Shown here piece by piece: positions 48,858-58,056 of a stretch of DNA of 60,265 nt. The DNA is from Candidatus Hodarchaeota archaeon (GTDB lineage Archaea; Asgardarchaeota; Heimdallarchaeia; Hodarchaeales; Hodarchaeaceae): positions 1 to 60,265 of the forward strand of contig JAEOSR010000124.1 of the NCBI GenBank assembly GCA_016840285.1, written 5' to 3'. Every line of letters begins with the position of its first letter. The first letter of the stretch is position 1. A model generated the notes under the pieces. That model ran no database searches, was not told the DNA's origin, and worked only from the letters and a program-made list of their open reading frames with translations. A program made the position numbers and the translations under genes.

Positions 48858-48863
48858 AAAATC
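48852..48863 (+). repeat. Perfect palindromic motif abutting a start codon
   Basis: GATTTTAAAATC, the fully symmetric form of the dispersed word, ends exactly one base before ATG 48864. No normal Shine-Dalgarno is visible at this start. Confidence 0.7.
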
Positions 48864-49391
48864 ATGAGTGAAAATAAGTTTCAGCGAATTACAGATCCTG
48901 ACGATCCTGAGCGTTGTCAAGGCGTAACAAGACAAGGACAATGTGATCTTAAAGCAGTATCTGGTGGTCGTTTCTGTTTAGCTCACGGCGGGGCTACTGA
49001 ATTAAAAGCCCAAGAAACAGTAAATCTTAGGAATTATAGACTCGCTAAATTTCATACTCGAGCTAAAGAATTAGGAGACTCTGATCAAATAACTTCATTA
49101 AAAGATGAAGTAGCTCTTTTAAGAATGATGATTGAAGAAATGATTAATGGTTGCACTGATTCTCAAGAATTATTAATGCGAAGCGGCCCTTTGAGCGATC
49201 TGATTATGAAAACGGAAAAGTTAGTTAGTAGTTGCCATCGGCTAGATAGTAGGCTTGGTAATCTTTTAGATCGAACTAAAGTTTTACAATTTGCTCAAAT
49301 TGTTGTAGAGATTATTGGTAATAAAATTGATGATCCTGAAACTCTGGATGATATTTCTAGTAGTATTCTTAAAGCATTAGGTGAACTCTAA
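48864..49391 (+). CDS. Putative small terminase-like protein
   Basis: 175 residues. The N-terminus (DPDDPERCQGVTRQGQC, then RFCLAHGG) is a zinc-binding module shared by a family of phage proteins encoded upstream of packaging genes. The rest is helical. It heads the operon that contains the large terminase, which favours a small-terminase or DNA-recognition role. That is an inference. Confidence 0.5.
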   Translation: MSENKFQRITDPDDPERCQGVTRQGQCDLKAVSGGRFCLAHGGATELKAQETVNLRNYRLAKFHTRAKELGDSDQITSLKDEVALLRMMIEEMINGCTDSQELLMRSGPLSDLIMKTEKLVSSCHRLDSRLGNLLDRTKVLQFAQIVVEIIGNKIDDPETLDDISSSILKALGEL

Positions 49392-49403
49392 AAGGATAGA
49401 GAC

Positions 49404-49589
49404 ATGAAAAAATGGTTCACTTCAAAAACGATGATTTGTAATATCTTAATTACTGCAGCTGGTGTTTTGGCTGTCCTTTCTGGCTCCGATTGGATCATGG
49501 AGAATCCACAGGCTTCTGCTATTATTTTAGCTGCTGTTGGTGGCGTGAACATGGGTCTTAGACTCTTTACCTGTAAGGCGATTAGATGA
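49404..49589 (+). CDS. Holin-like small membrane protein
   Basis: 61 residues, AAAGGATAG upstream. Two hydrophobic helices (MICNILITAAGVLAVLSG and ASAIILAAVGGVNMGLRLF). The size and topology fit a holin of the type encoded with lysis genes, and exported proteins follow. Not proven. Confidence 0.5.
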   Translation: MKKWFTSKTMICNILITAAGVLAVLSGSDWIMENPQASAIILAAVGGVNMGLRLFTCKAIR

Positions 49590-50245
49590 AGAAGAAGTAT
49601 ATTATTATTATTATTGCATTACTTCCACTATTATTATTATACCTTCCAACCAAAAAAGTTATTTTTTCTCAATCCCCTAATAATGCTAAAATTATTCTTA
49701 CCGCTTTAGAGGAATGTGAAGTTGGAGAATTAGTAGAATTAGATGCTTCTCAAAGTAACGCTAATTCTTTCTCTTGGCGCGTTGTTCCAGGAACCAAGAA
49801 TTTTAGAGTCATTGAAGAGGGTAAGAGGGCTCTTTTCTGTTCAGGACAACCTGGAAAATATCTTTTTATCTTGGCAGCCGCAAAACAGGATACAATTGAT
49901 TGTATAATCCATACAATTCTAGTAAAACCAGCTGCCCCTCCTCCAACTCCGCCGGACCCCTTTATCTCTAAAGTTAAATCCTGGCTTCCTGTAAATTCTG
50001 ATTCTGTAATCATTGAAAAATTAGCCCGGAGCTTTGAGAGAGTAGCAAGTGCTGGTCATACTGACGTATCAATCTTAGTTAAAACTACAGCATTAAGTAA
50101 TCGAGGAATCCTCGGTCCTGACTTAGAAAGCTACAAACCCTTCCTTATTGCTTTTTCTAATTATCTTAAAGCTAATTACCAAGATAAAAGCATCGAAGAT
50201 CATTTGGAACTTTGGTTTCGTATGGCTGCTGCTTTAAGATCATGA
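49586..50245 (+). CDS. Exported or membrane-anchored protein with Ig/PKD-like domain
   Basis: 219 residues. MKKKYIIIIIALLPLLLLYLP is a signal-anchor. VGELVELDASQSNANSFSWRV is a PKD-type beta-sandwich motif, followed by a Pro-rich linker (PAAPPPTPPDP) and a helical C-terminal domain. It lies in an operon with a Tat peptidase and thioredoxin-like protein, so it probably acts outside the membrane. Confidence 0.6.
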   Translation: MKKKYIIIIIALLPLLLLYLPTKKVIFSQSPNNAKIILTALEECEVGELVELDASQSNANSFSWRVVPGTKNFRVIEEGKRALFCSGQPGKYLFILAAAKQDTIDCIIHTILVKPAAPPPTPPDPFISKVKSWLPVNSDSVIIEKLARSFERVASAGHTDVSILVKTTALSNRGILGPDLESYKPFLIAFSNYLKANYQDKSIEDHLELWFRMAAALRS

Positions 50246-51180
50246 AACGACGCGATTTCCTAAAAGTGGCTGGAACAGCACCATTTCTTAGTGGTAGTTT
50301 TGGTAGTACTCCATTATTTGGTTGGATACCTGGTCATTATTCTCAGGAAAATCCTTTTAGGAATGTTGGTCGTCATCTTTATAAATTTGGTAGTGGCAAG
50401 GTAGCCTGTCTCTGGAAACCTTATGCTACGGTTACTGGTCGACCTTGGTTAGCTCACCATCAAGAAGGTCCAGATTGTGTCGCTCAAGCTTCTGGTAGTT
50501 GTATGGATATATTGACTACTATCCAGATTGCTTTGAAAAAGATTAAAGAGCGTTGGATAACTAAGTCTAGTACAGATATGATCTATTCTGGTGGCCGCAA
50601 TATCATTGGTAAAGGTCAATTAGGCCGTGGTGGAGGTATGAATGGAGAGTGGGCTGTAAAATATCTCCAAGATTACGGTAATCTTTTGAGACAACCTTAT
50701 CCACCTTACGACCTGACTCCTTACTCCGCAGAAACAAATCGTTATTGGGATCGTCAAGGAGTCCCTGAGAGTCTTTTGGAGATAGCTAAAGAACATCCAC
50801 TCCTTGAATATGCTCCTGTTCATTCTTATGTCGAAGTCCGAGATAGTGTTGCAGCTGGCTACCCAATAGTCTTTTGTGCCAGTATTGGTATGAATAATAG
50901 TCATCGTGATAATGAAGGTTTTTGCAAACCCAATGGAGTTTGGTACCACGCTTGGATGATTATGGGGGTTGATGATGAATTTCATCGTCCTGGCGTCCTC
51001 TTAATGAACTCACATGGAGTAGGCTTCGGATCAGGGCCTACTCGTCACGATCAACCGCCAGGTAGTATATGGTTAGATGCAAAGTATGTTGACTATCAAT
51101 GTAAGCATTTCGGGGATTCTTATGCTTTAAGCTTATTAAAAGGGTATCCGAAACCCGAGGAAGACTATATTCTGTGGTAA
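50242..51180 (+). CDS. Papain-like (C1) peptidase with Tat signal
   Basis: 312 residues from ATG 50242, overlapping the preceding stop (ATGA). The N-terminus MKRRDFLKVAGTAPFLSG is a twin-arginine signal, so a folded enzyme would be exported. The Cys in GPDCVAQASGSCMD, the His in WYHAWMIMGVDDE and the Asn in LLMNSHG form a papain-type triad. It may cut envelope proteins during lysis or entry. A Tat-exported phage peptidase is unusual and might be a non-canonical endolysin. Confidence 0.7.
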   Translation: MKRRDFLKVAGTAPFLSGSFGSTPLFGWIPGHYSQENPFRNVGRHLYKFGSGKVACLWKPYATVTGRPWLAHHQEGPDCVAQASGSCMDILTTIQIALKKIKERWITKSSTDMIYSGGRNIIGKGQLGRGGGMNGEWAVKYLQDYGNLLRQPYPPYDLTPYSAETNRYWDRQGVPESLLEIAKEHPLLEYAPVHSYVEVRDSVAAGYPIVFCASIGMNNSHRDNEGFCKPNGVWYHAWMIMGVDDEFHRPGVLLMNSHGVGFGSGPTRHDQPPGSIWLDAKYVDYQCKHFGDSYALSLLKGYPKPEEDYILW

Positions 51181-51719
51181 AAACTATTTTAACTATACTA
51201 TTTTCATTATTCATTGGACCAGATACTGAAGTTCTAGTAATCAGCAAATACTGTAGTGATTGCCAAGAAGCTAAGATTATTTGTCAAAGACTCCAGAATC
51301 AAGGTTATGATGTTGAAATCATTGATCTTCATGGAACAATTCAGGAAAGAATTTTAGCTAGAGAACTTCAAGTTTTTCAGGTTCCAACATTAGTGATTAG
51401 ACAACATGGCAATGTCCTGAGACGGGTCAAGGGAGTTAAAAGTGAAGGTGAATATCGTTCCTTGATTTCTAAGAAGCCTCTTTACTATCCTGGCTATACT
51501 GGAGTTATTAATTTTGTTAATAATTCAGTTAAAGTAGATGCTGCCTACGTTCAGATTATTAAAGGTGCAAAAAGTAGTTACTTTTCCTATCGGGAATATA
51601 ATCCTGATGAACACCCTGAACTAGTCAAAGAGTATAAGATTACAAGATTACCAACAATAATTTTCATAAAACTTGGTAAAGAAACAAGCAGATACATAGG
51701 AGTACAAAAATATGGTTAA
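51174..51719 (+). CDS. Exported tandem thioredoxin-like protein
   Basis: 181 residues, GTG start overlapping the peptidase stop. Residues 1-15 are hydrophobic, a possible signal. The first domain has YCSDCQEA (CxxC) and cis-Pro VPTLVI. The second domain keeps RLPTIIF but lacks CxxC. It might maintain the peptidase cysteine or form disulfides in tail-tip proteins outside the cytoplasm. Confidence 0.65.
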   Translation: MVKTILTILFSLFIGPDTEVLVISKYCSDCQEAKIICQRLQNQGYDVEIIDLHGTIQERILARELQVFQVPTLVIRQHGNVLRRVKGVKSEGEYRSLISKKPLYYPGYTGVINFVNNSVKVDAAYVQIIKGAKSSYFSYREYNPDEHPELVKEYKITRLPTIIFIKLGKETSRYIGVQKYG

Positions 51720-51906
51720 AAAGAAAAAGAAGTGGATGCAGAAAGCTGTGAAGCGACCTGGTGCTTTAACTAGAAAAGCAAAAGCAGCAGGGATGTCAAT
51801 ATCTGAATATTGTTCACAACCAGGTATTTCTACACAATCTAAAAGGCAATGTGCTTTAGCTAAAACATTTGCAAAGTATCGTCCTAAGAAAAAGAAAAAG
51901 AAATGA
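51712..51906 (+). CDS. Highly basic small protein
   Basis: 64 residues, about a third Lys/Arg, with poly-Lys at both ends (VKKKKKW and KKKKKK). The core ALTRKAKAAGMSISEY is shared with small basic proteins of phages and large DNA viruses. Possibly nucleic-acid-binding and virion-packaged. Confidence 0.65.
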   Translation: MVKKKKKWMQKAVKRPGALTRKAKAAGMSISEYCSQPGISTQSKRQCALAKTFAKYRPKKKKKK

Positions 51907-52220
51907 ATTTAATTATTTTAGCTTTAGCTGTATCATCTATTAGTTATACAATAACAAGAAGTGTTCTTTTTGCACCAATTAGAAAAAAATTAAATTGGCG
52001 AGTATTAAAATGTTGTTATTGTCTAAGTCATTGGATTGCAGCATTCTTAATAATCCTTGATAATTATCCAATTGAATTTCTTGATTTTATAATCATTACT
52101 TTTGCTGTTATAACCTTAAGTATTCCTGGTATGTATATTATTGAACTTTTTCATCAACTCTTGGAGCGAGAAAATGATTTACCTAAAATATATGGTCCAA
52201 CGCGCAAGGCATTGCTGTAA
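51903..52220 (+). CDS. DUF1360-like membrane protein
   Basis: 105 residues. Two to three membrane helices and the signature CCYCLSHWIAAF, which is typical of DUF1360. Function unknown; it may act with the nearby holin-like and peptidase genes in lysis or superinfection control. ATGA-type overlap with the preceding gene. Confidence 0.65.
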   Translation: MNLIILALAVSSISYTITRSVLFAPIRKKLNWRVLKCCYCLSHWIAAFLIILDNYPIEFLDFIIITFAVITLSIPGMYIIELFHQLLERENDLPKIYGPTRKALL

Positions 52221-52242
52221 AGGAAACTAATCATAATATCAA

Positions 52243-53889
52243 ATGCACGAACTTCAGGAAGTATTCAAAGATACAGTAGTTGGGGGTCTTCGACGTAGTG
52301 CTGTAACTACTCCATCTCGATGGGCAGAAAGTTATAGAATGATGGGGCAGCCTTTTCCAGGAATGTGGACATTTAATTACCACCCTTGGTTAAGGGGAAT
52401 GCATGATGCTAAAAGTCAAATTTGCGTCGGACAAAAAGCGGCTCAATTGGGTTATACTGAAGCAGTTCTGAATATTACTTTCTATAATATTGACATAGAA
52501 CGTAAAGATTGCCTTTATGTCCTTCCTAGTAAAACACCAGATGCTTCTGACTTTAGTAGTGCTAGATTCGATGCTGCTTTAGAATTGTCAACCCATCTTA
52601 AAAATCTCTTCAGTAGTGTTAAGAATGTTGGTCATAAAAGAGCAGGATCTGCAAATCTTTATCTTCGAGGTAGTAATAGCCGTGGTGGTCTAAAGAGTAT
52701 TCCTGTTGCATTTATCGTCTTCGATGAATTAGACGAAATGAATCAGGATAATATTAAATTAGCTGAAGAAAGAGTATCTGGACAATTACATTGGCAAATC
52801 TGGAAAATTAGTACGCCGACAGCACCAAATCACGGTATCAATGAAGAATTTAACCTTTCTACTCAGGATCATTTCCTTTTTAAGTGTCCTCATTGCTCCA
52901 AAAGAACAGAACTTATTTTTCCTGAATGCTTAGTTATTACAGGTGAACATCTTCTTGATCCTAAAATCAAAGATTCTCATCTAATTTGTAAAGAGTGCCA
53001 AAAACTTTTAATCCAAGAAGAAAAAAGAGAGTGGCTTAAAAATGCTTATTGGGAGCCTTTTGGCGAACCAACAGCTGACCGTCATGGTTTCTATATCAAT
53101 CAACTCTATTCCTATACTATTCAGCCTTGGAAAATTGCAGAATCTTACTTTGCAGCTCAAATCGATAAAGCAGCCGAACAAGAATTCTTCAACTCCAAAC
53201 TTGGACTTCCCCATGTTCCTGAAGGTGCACAAGTTACCGATGTTGAAATCCAAAAAGCTGTCCGACCTAGAATTAAAAGCGATCTTGCTCCAGAAGGTAA
53301 GCTTATTACAATGGGAGTGGATCAAGGAACATGGTTACACTACGAAGTTGATGCATGGGATTTTCCAAAACTTGGCAACGATTTAAATATGAATGCCGAG
53401 TGTACTGTCCTCACGGAAGGTAAGGTTCTAGATTTTAGTGAGCTAGGACAATTAATGCGACAATGGCAAGTAATAATGTGTGTCATAGATGCACAACCTG
53501 AACGAAGATTGGCTTTTGAATTTGCTTGTAAATTTTATGGGCATATCAAACTTTGTTTCTATTCTGTAGGTACAAGTGGAAAACAAATTATTGTCGATCA
53601 AGATGAAGATTCTCATAAAGTCAGCGTCGATCGAACATCTTGGCTCGATGTAGCTTTGAATAGATTTCATAATCATACTATTACGTTACCTCGTGATGTC
53701 TCTAATGAATATCGCAGTCATTTAAAGAATCAAATTAGACGTTATCGTAAAGATAATCATGGTAATCCTATTGGTGAATATCTTAAAATTGGGGACGACC
53801 ATTTAGCCCATGCTCGTTGTTATGCTGAAATAGCTTTACCATTAGCAGCTTCACTTAGTACCAACGAAGATATAAAGAGTTTCCTCTGA
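52243..53889 (+). CDS. terL: Terminase large subunit (GpA family)
   Basis: 548 residues. The N-terminal ATPase has VGQKAAQLGYTEAVL (variant Walker A) and PVAFIVFDELDEM (Walker B with catalytic Glu). A zinc site CPHCSK ... CKECQK follows, as in lambda GpA-type terminases. The nuclease domain lies in the C-terminal third (MGVDQGTWLHYEV, CVIDAQPERR). It cuts and packages DNA. The stop overlaps the next small gene. Confidence 0.9.
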   Translation: MHELQEVFKDTVVGGLRRSAVTTPSRWAESYRMMGQPFPGMWTFNYHPWLRGMHDAKSQICVGQKAAQLGYTEAVLNITFYNIDIERKDCLYVLPSKTPDASDFSSARFDAALELSTHLKNLFSSVKNVGHKRAGSANLYLRGSNSRGGLKSIPVAFIVFDELDEMNQDNIKLAEERVSGQLHWQIWKISTPTAPNHGINEEFNLSTQDHFLFKCPHCSKRTELIFPECLVITGEHLLDPKIKDSHLICKECQKLLIQEEKREWLKNAYWEPFGEPTADRHGFYINQLYSYTIQPWKIAESYFAAQIDKAAEQEFFNSKLGLPHVPEGAQVTDVEIQKAVRPRIKSDLAPEGKLITMGVDQGTWLHYEVDAWDFPKLGNDLNMNAECTVLTEGKVLDFSELGQLMRQWQVIMCVIDAQPERRLAFEFACKFYGHIKLCFYSVGTSGKQIIVDQDEDSHKVSVDRTSWLDVALNRFHNHTITLPRDVSNEYRSHLKNQIRRYRKDNHGNPIGEYLKIGDDHLAHARCYAEIALPLAASLSTNEDIKSFL

Positions 53890-54044
53890 TGAAATACTTA
53901 TATCAAATTAGAAATAAAATTTATTTTACTATAAAAGAAGCTGCCGAAGATATTGGTATTAGTTATAGTGCGTTAATGTCACGATTTAATCGTTATAGAA
54001 GACAAAATAATTTTCCTTTTGGCTGGGGATACATAAATGACTGA
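53889..54044 (+). CDS. Small HTH-like protein
   Basis: 51 residues, sharing a base with the terminase stop and overlapping the portal start by 8 nt. TIKEAAEDIGISYSALMSRF resembles a helix-turn-helix. Position between terminase and portal is conserved for connector or regulatory genes in many phages, but this one is too short to classify. Confidence 0.55.
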   Translation: MKYLYQIRNKIYFTIKEAAEDIGISYSALMSRFNRYRRQNNFPFGWGYIND

Positions 54045-55746
54045 GTTGAAGCTAATTATACCGACTTCTGTACACCCAGATTATCTTATTCGATGGATCG
54101 ATTGGGAAAAATTTCGATATACTATGGAGGGTGGTGATGAATATATCGAAAAATATTTAGTCAAATTCAGTGAACGTGAAAATACTGCTGATTTTACTGC
54201 TCGAAAAAGTATTACTCCAGTTCCAGGATTTGCAACAGCTGCTCTTATTGACGTAAAGAATGCTATTTTCCAGCGTATGGATGATATTAAACGACAAGGT
54301 GGATCAAAAGAATATCAAGAGATTATTAAAGGTCGCAGAGGTGGTGTAGATCTTAAAGAATCTACAATGAATCATTTTATTGGTAAAGAAGTACTTCCTG
54401 AACTTCTTTTCTTAGGTAAAATTGGTATTTATATAGATATGCCTCCACTTCCAGAACAACAAACTAGAACAATTGCCAATCAAGTCCATCCTTATTTTTA
54501 TACTTATAAAGCTGAACAGATTAGGAATTGGAAATTTACACCCGGTAAAGAAGGTAAAGAATTTGATAAGCTTCTTTTAGAGGAAACGCATCTTTCAATT
54601 AATGAATATGGCTTACCTAAAACAGAAGAGAAAAGATTTAGACTCTTAGAACGAGAAAATGGGATTATTACTGTTAAATTTTTTGATTCAAGTGATAATC
54701 AAGTAGATATGTATGGTAATCTATCTGATCAGATTGAAATTATCCAACTCAATAAAATACCTTTCGTCCTTCTTGAATTAGAAAGATCATTACTCCAAGA
54801 TATTGCAAATCATCAAATTGCTCTTCTGAATATGGAGAGTGCCGATGTTTGCTATTCATTAAAAGCTAATTTTCCATTTTATACTGAGCAATATAGTGGT
54901 CGCTTTCAATCTACACATCTTCAAGGTAATGAGGACTCTGAGGATCACGATGGGGCAGATGTAGAAGTAGGCAGTATTCAAGGACGACGTTATTCTAAAG
55001 GCTTAGAACGTCCTGGCTTTATTCATCCTTCTGCTGAGCCACTTACTGCTTCAATGGAAAAACAAAAAAATCTGAAAGATGATATCAGAGCTTTAGTTAA
55101 TCTTGCTCTTAGTGCTATTAGACCAAAGTTTGCTAGTGCTGAATCTAAGCAAATGGATGAAAAAGGCTTGGAAAGTGGATTATCTTTCCTAGGACTAGTC
55201 TTAGAACAGGGAGAACGTCAAATAGCCCGTTTCTTTAGTGAGTATGAGAATGATGGTAATATCGCTACAGTCCATTATCCTGAACGTTATAATCTAAAAA
55301 CTGATCTTCAAAGATTGAATGAAGCCTCTGCTTATGCAGATCAAATGTCAACTGTACCTAGCAAAACCTATCAAAAAGCTGTCGCTAAGGAAATTGCTAG
55401 TACCCTTTTAGATTCTAAAATCAGTAATGAAAATTTTGATAAAATTATGAAAGAAATTGATACTGCTAGTTGGATTAGTAGTGATTCAGAGGGTATTCAT
55501 GCTGATATTGAAAGAGGTATACTTTCATTAGAGACGGCAGCTAAAGCAAGAGGCTATGATCCTAGTGAAGTTGAGAAAGCTGCTCAAGATCATGCAAAAA
55601 GAATTGCTAGAATCAAAGAAGCTCAAGGTGGAGAAGAAGGTACCGAAAGAGGAGATCCCGATGAAGATGAAAAAGGAAAGTCTCAGGACCCAACTATACA
55701 AGATAAAGGTGGCAAGGCTGTAAGAGGTAAAAATGCACCTAAGTAA
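54037..55746 (+). CDS. Portal protein (DUF4055 type)
   Basis: 569 residues immediately after the terminase. The family pattern is visible in ALIDVKNAIFQRMDD, ELLFLGKIGIYIDMPPLP, LNMESADVCYSLKANFP and GLSFLGLVLEQGERQ. Twelve copies form the ring through which DNA enters and leaves the head. The acidic C-terminus (GEEGTERGDPDEDEKGK) is disordered. It overlaps the reductase gene by 14 nt. Confidence 0.85.
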   Translation: MTELKLIIPTSVHPDYLIRWIDWEKFRYTMEGGDEYIEKYLVKFSERENTADFTARKSITPVPGFATAALIDVKNAIFQRMDDIKRQGGSKEYQEIIKGRRGGVDLKESTMNHFIGKEVLPELLFLGKIGIYIDMPPLPEQQTRTIANQVHPYFYTYKAEQIRNWKFTPGKEGKEFDKLLLEETHLSINEYGLPKTEEKRFRLLERENGIITVKFFDSSDNQVDMYGNLSDQIEIIQLNKIPFVLLELERSLLQDIANHQIALLNMESADVCYSLKANFPFYTEQYSGRFQSTHLQGNEDSEDHDGADVEVGSIQGRRYSKGLERPGFIHPSAEPLTASMEKQKNLKDDIRALVNLALSAIRPKFASAESKQMDEKGLESGLSFLGLVLEQGERQIARFFSEYENDGNIATVHYPERYNLKTDLQRLNEASAYADQMSTVPSKTYQKAVAKEIASTLLDSKISNENFDKIMKEIDTASWISSDSEGIHADIERGILSLETAAKARGYDPSEVEKAAQDHAKRIARIKEAQGGEEGTERGDPDEDEKGKSQDPTIQDKGGKAVRGKNAPK

Positions 55747-57643
55747 AGATTTTATTGATCTATATCGTCATAGATCGCCACCTTGGGGGTCAATAGGTTA
55801 TATTACCTACAAGCGGACTTATTCTAGGAAAATTGAAGATCGTACTGAAGAATGGTTTGAAACTATTGAAAGAGTCTGTAATGCACTTTTTAGATTAGAT
55901 AATTTTAAGATGTTTGAAATGGAAAGGCTTTATGATTTTCTCTTTAATCTAAAAGGTATGGTTTCTGGACGTGCTCTTTGGCAACTTGGAACCTTAACAG
56001 TTGATAAAATCGGTGGAGATAGTCTTCAAAGTTGTTGGCATGTCAAAGTCAATGATCTTGAATCATTTTGCTTTACTTTTAATCAATTAATGTTAGGTGG
56101 CGGTGTTGGCTTTAATATTCAATCAAAATATGTCTATGAGATGCCAATAGTTTGTAATAATGCTAAAATTAAAAGAGTAGATACCCCTGATTGTGATTTT
56201 ATTGTACCTGACAATCGTGAGGGTTGGGTTGAGCTTCTTCGAAGAATACTACAAACTTTTTATCAAAAAGATAAAAGTTTTTATTATTCTACGCAGATGA
56301 TTCGTCCTGCAGGTAAGTCAATTAGTGCTTTTGGTGGCACAGCTTCTGGTTCTGAAAGTCTTGTTAAAGGCTTAGATCAAATTATAAAGATTATAAAATC
56401 ACGATATCTTGCTAAGCTTCGACCATTAGATTGCTTAGATATTATGAATATTATTGGTCAAATTGTTGTAGCTGGAAATGTTCGTCGAAGTAGTGAAATT
56501 GCTCTTGGTGATGTTCATGACATCAGATTCTTGAGAGCTAAAAATTGGAAAAAGGGTAATGTACCTAATTGGCGTAGTATGTCAAATAATTGTATCGTTT
56601 GCAATGATTTTGAATTTTTAAATACTGCTTTTTGGGAAGGTTATAGTGGTGAAGGTGAACCTTATGGCTTAATTAATCTTAGAAATTGTCGAAATTATGG
56701 TCGACTTATTGATGGCATTAATTTACAAGCTGACCCTGATGTAATTGGTGTTAATCCTTGTGCAGAAATTACTCTTTGCCATAAGGAACCTTGTAATTTA
56801 GCTGATATTTATTTACCAAATCTTTCAGGTATTGATGAGTTCAATGATGTCGCTATCTTACTTTTTAAGGCCTGTAAAGCTATTTCAAAATTATCTTTCA
56901 GTGACCCTGAAACAACTGCTATTGTCCGAAAAAATCATCGAGTTGGTATTGGTCTAACAGGATATATGGAATGTCCTTGGGCTCAAGATGCTAAAGTCTT
57001 AGATGAAGTCTATCGAACATTAAAAGCCTATGACAATTATGAAAATCCTAAAAATCCTTCTATTAAATATACTACAATTAAGCCTTCAGGTACACTTTCA
57101 CTTTTAGCTGGTGTTTTACCAGGATTACATGCCGCTATCGCACCATATATTAATAGAAGAATACGATTTTCTGCTAATGATCCTTTAGTTCAGTTATGTA
57201 GAGATAATGGTTATCATGTTGAACCACAAATTCAATTAGATGGTAGTAATAATCCTGATGTAATGGTTGTTTCTTTTCCGATTGCTATGTCTAAAACAGC
57301 GGTATTAGAAAAAGATTTAACTGTTATCCAAAAATTAGAGATACAAAAATTTGTTCAAACATATTGGGCCGATAATAGTATTTCAGTTACTCATTATTAT
57401 CGTTCTGAAGAATTAAATCATATTAAAAAGTGGTTAGCGGAAAATTATGATAATTCTATTAAAACAGTATCTTTTCTTTTAGCAGTTGGTCATGGCTTCA
57501 AGCAATTACCTATGGAAAATATTTCTGAAGCTGATTATAATATAATGATTTCAAAAATCAAACCCATTACTTCTATTAATGATAAAGAAGCATGGGAACA
57601 TCAAGATAATCTTGAATGTAGCGGGAGTTGTCCAGTTAAATGA
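55733..57643 (+). CDS. nrdJ: Adenosylcobalamin-dependent (class II) ribonucleotide reductase
   Basis: 636 residues. GDSLQSCWHVKVNDL and LGGGVGFNIQSKYV, the thiyl-radical loop NPCAEITLCHKEPCNL (near 342), IKPSGTLSLLAGVLPG and the C-terminal redox pair CSGSCPVK fit monomeric class II ribonucleoside-triphosphate reductases, which need B12 but no oxygen or radical partner. It supplies dNTPs. It overlaps both the portal gene (14 nt) and dut (4 nt), an unusual site inside a head operon. Confidence 0.9.
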   Translation: MHLSKDFIDLYRHRSPPWGSIGYITYKRTYSRKIEDRTEEWFETIERVCNALFRLDNFKMFEMERLYDFLFNLKGMVSGRALWQLGTLTVDKIGGDSLQSCWHVKVNDLESFCFTFNQLMLGGGVGFNIQSKYVYEMPIVCNNAKIKRVDTPDCDFIVPDNREGWVELLRRILQTFYQKDKSFYYSTQMIRPAGKSISAFGGTASGSESLVKGLDQIIKIIKSRYLAKLRPLDCLDIMNIIGQIVVAGNVRRSSEIALGDVHDIRFLRAKNWKKGNVPNWRSMSNNCIVCNDFEFLNTAFWEGYSGEGEPYGLINLRNCRNYGRLIDGINLQADPDVIGVNPCAEITLCHKEPCNLADIYLPNLSGIDEFNDVAILLFKACKAISKLSFSDPETTAIVRKNHRVGIGLTGYMECPWAQDAKVLDEVYRTLKAYDNYENPKNPSIKYTTIKPSGTLSLLAGVLPGLHAAIAPYINRRIRFSANDPLVQLCRDNGYHVEPQIQLDGSNNPDVMVVSFPIAMSKTAVLEKDLTVIQKLEIQKFVQTYWADNSISVTHYYRSEELNHIKKWLAENYDNSIKTVSFLLAVGHGFKQLPMENISEADYNIMISKIKPITSINDKEAWEHQDNLECSGSCPVK

Positions 57644-58056
57644 TGTTTCAAATTAAAAAATTATGCTCTGATGCTATTATACCGACAAGAGAATTTAATT
57701 CTGTTGGTTTTGATCTTTATTCATTTGAAGAACGATTTTTACCACCATTATCTGTAACTAAAATAAATCTTGGTTTTGCTGCTGCTTTTCCAGTAGGATA
57801 TGTTGGTAGTATTAGAGATCGTTCAAGTATGGGTGTAAAAGGTATTCATGTTTTTGGTGGTATTATTGATCCTGATTATCGTGGTGAATGGGCTGTGCTT
57901 CTTTATAATAGTAAAAATATTGTTCAAAATATTACAGCTGGTGACAGAATAGCACAAGTTCTTTTTCATCCATCATTACTTTGGTTAATTGATGAGCGTG
58001 ATAAATTAGAAGAGACAAGGCGAGGAGCCGATGGATTCGGTAGTACAGGAAAATGA
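57640..58056 (+). CDS. dut: dUTPase (trimeric)
   Basis: 138 residues. All five motifs: NSVGFDLYS, RSSMG, GGIIDPDYRGEW, GDRIAQVLF and RGADGFGSTG. It hydrolyses dUTP to dUMP, preventing uracil misincorporation and feeding thymidylate synthesis. It overlaps the reductase and the following structural gene by 4 nt each, forming a nucleotide cassette inside structural genes. Confidence 0.95.
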   Translation: MMFQIKKLCSDAIIPTREFNSVGFDLYSFEERFLPPLSVTKINLGFAAAFPVGYVGSIRDRSSMGVKGIHVFGGIIDPDYRGEWAVLLYNSKNIVQNITAGDRIAQVLFHPSLLWLIDERDKLEETRRGADGFGSTGK

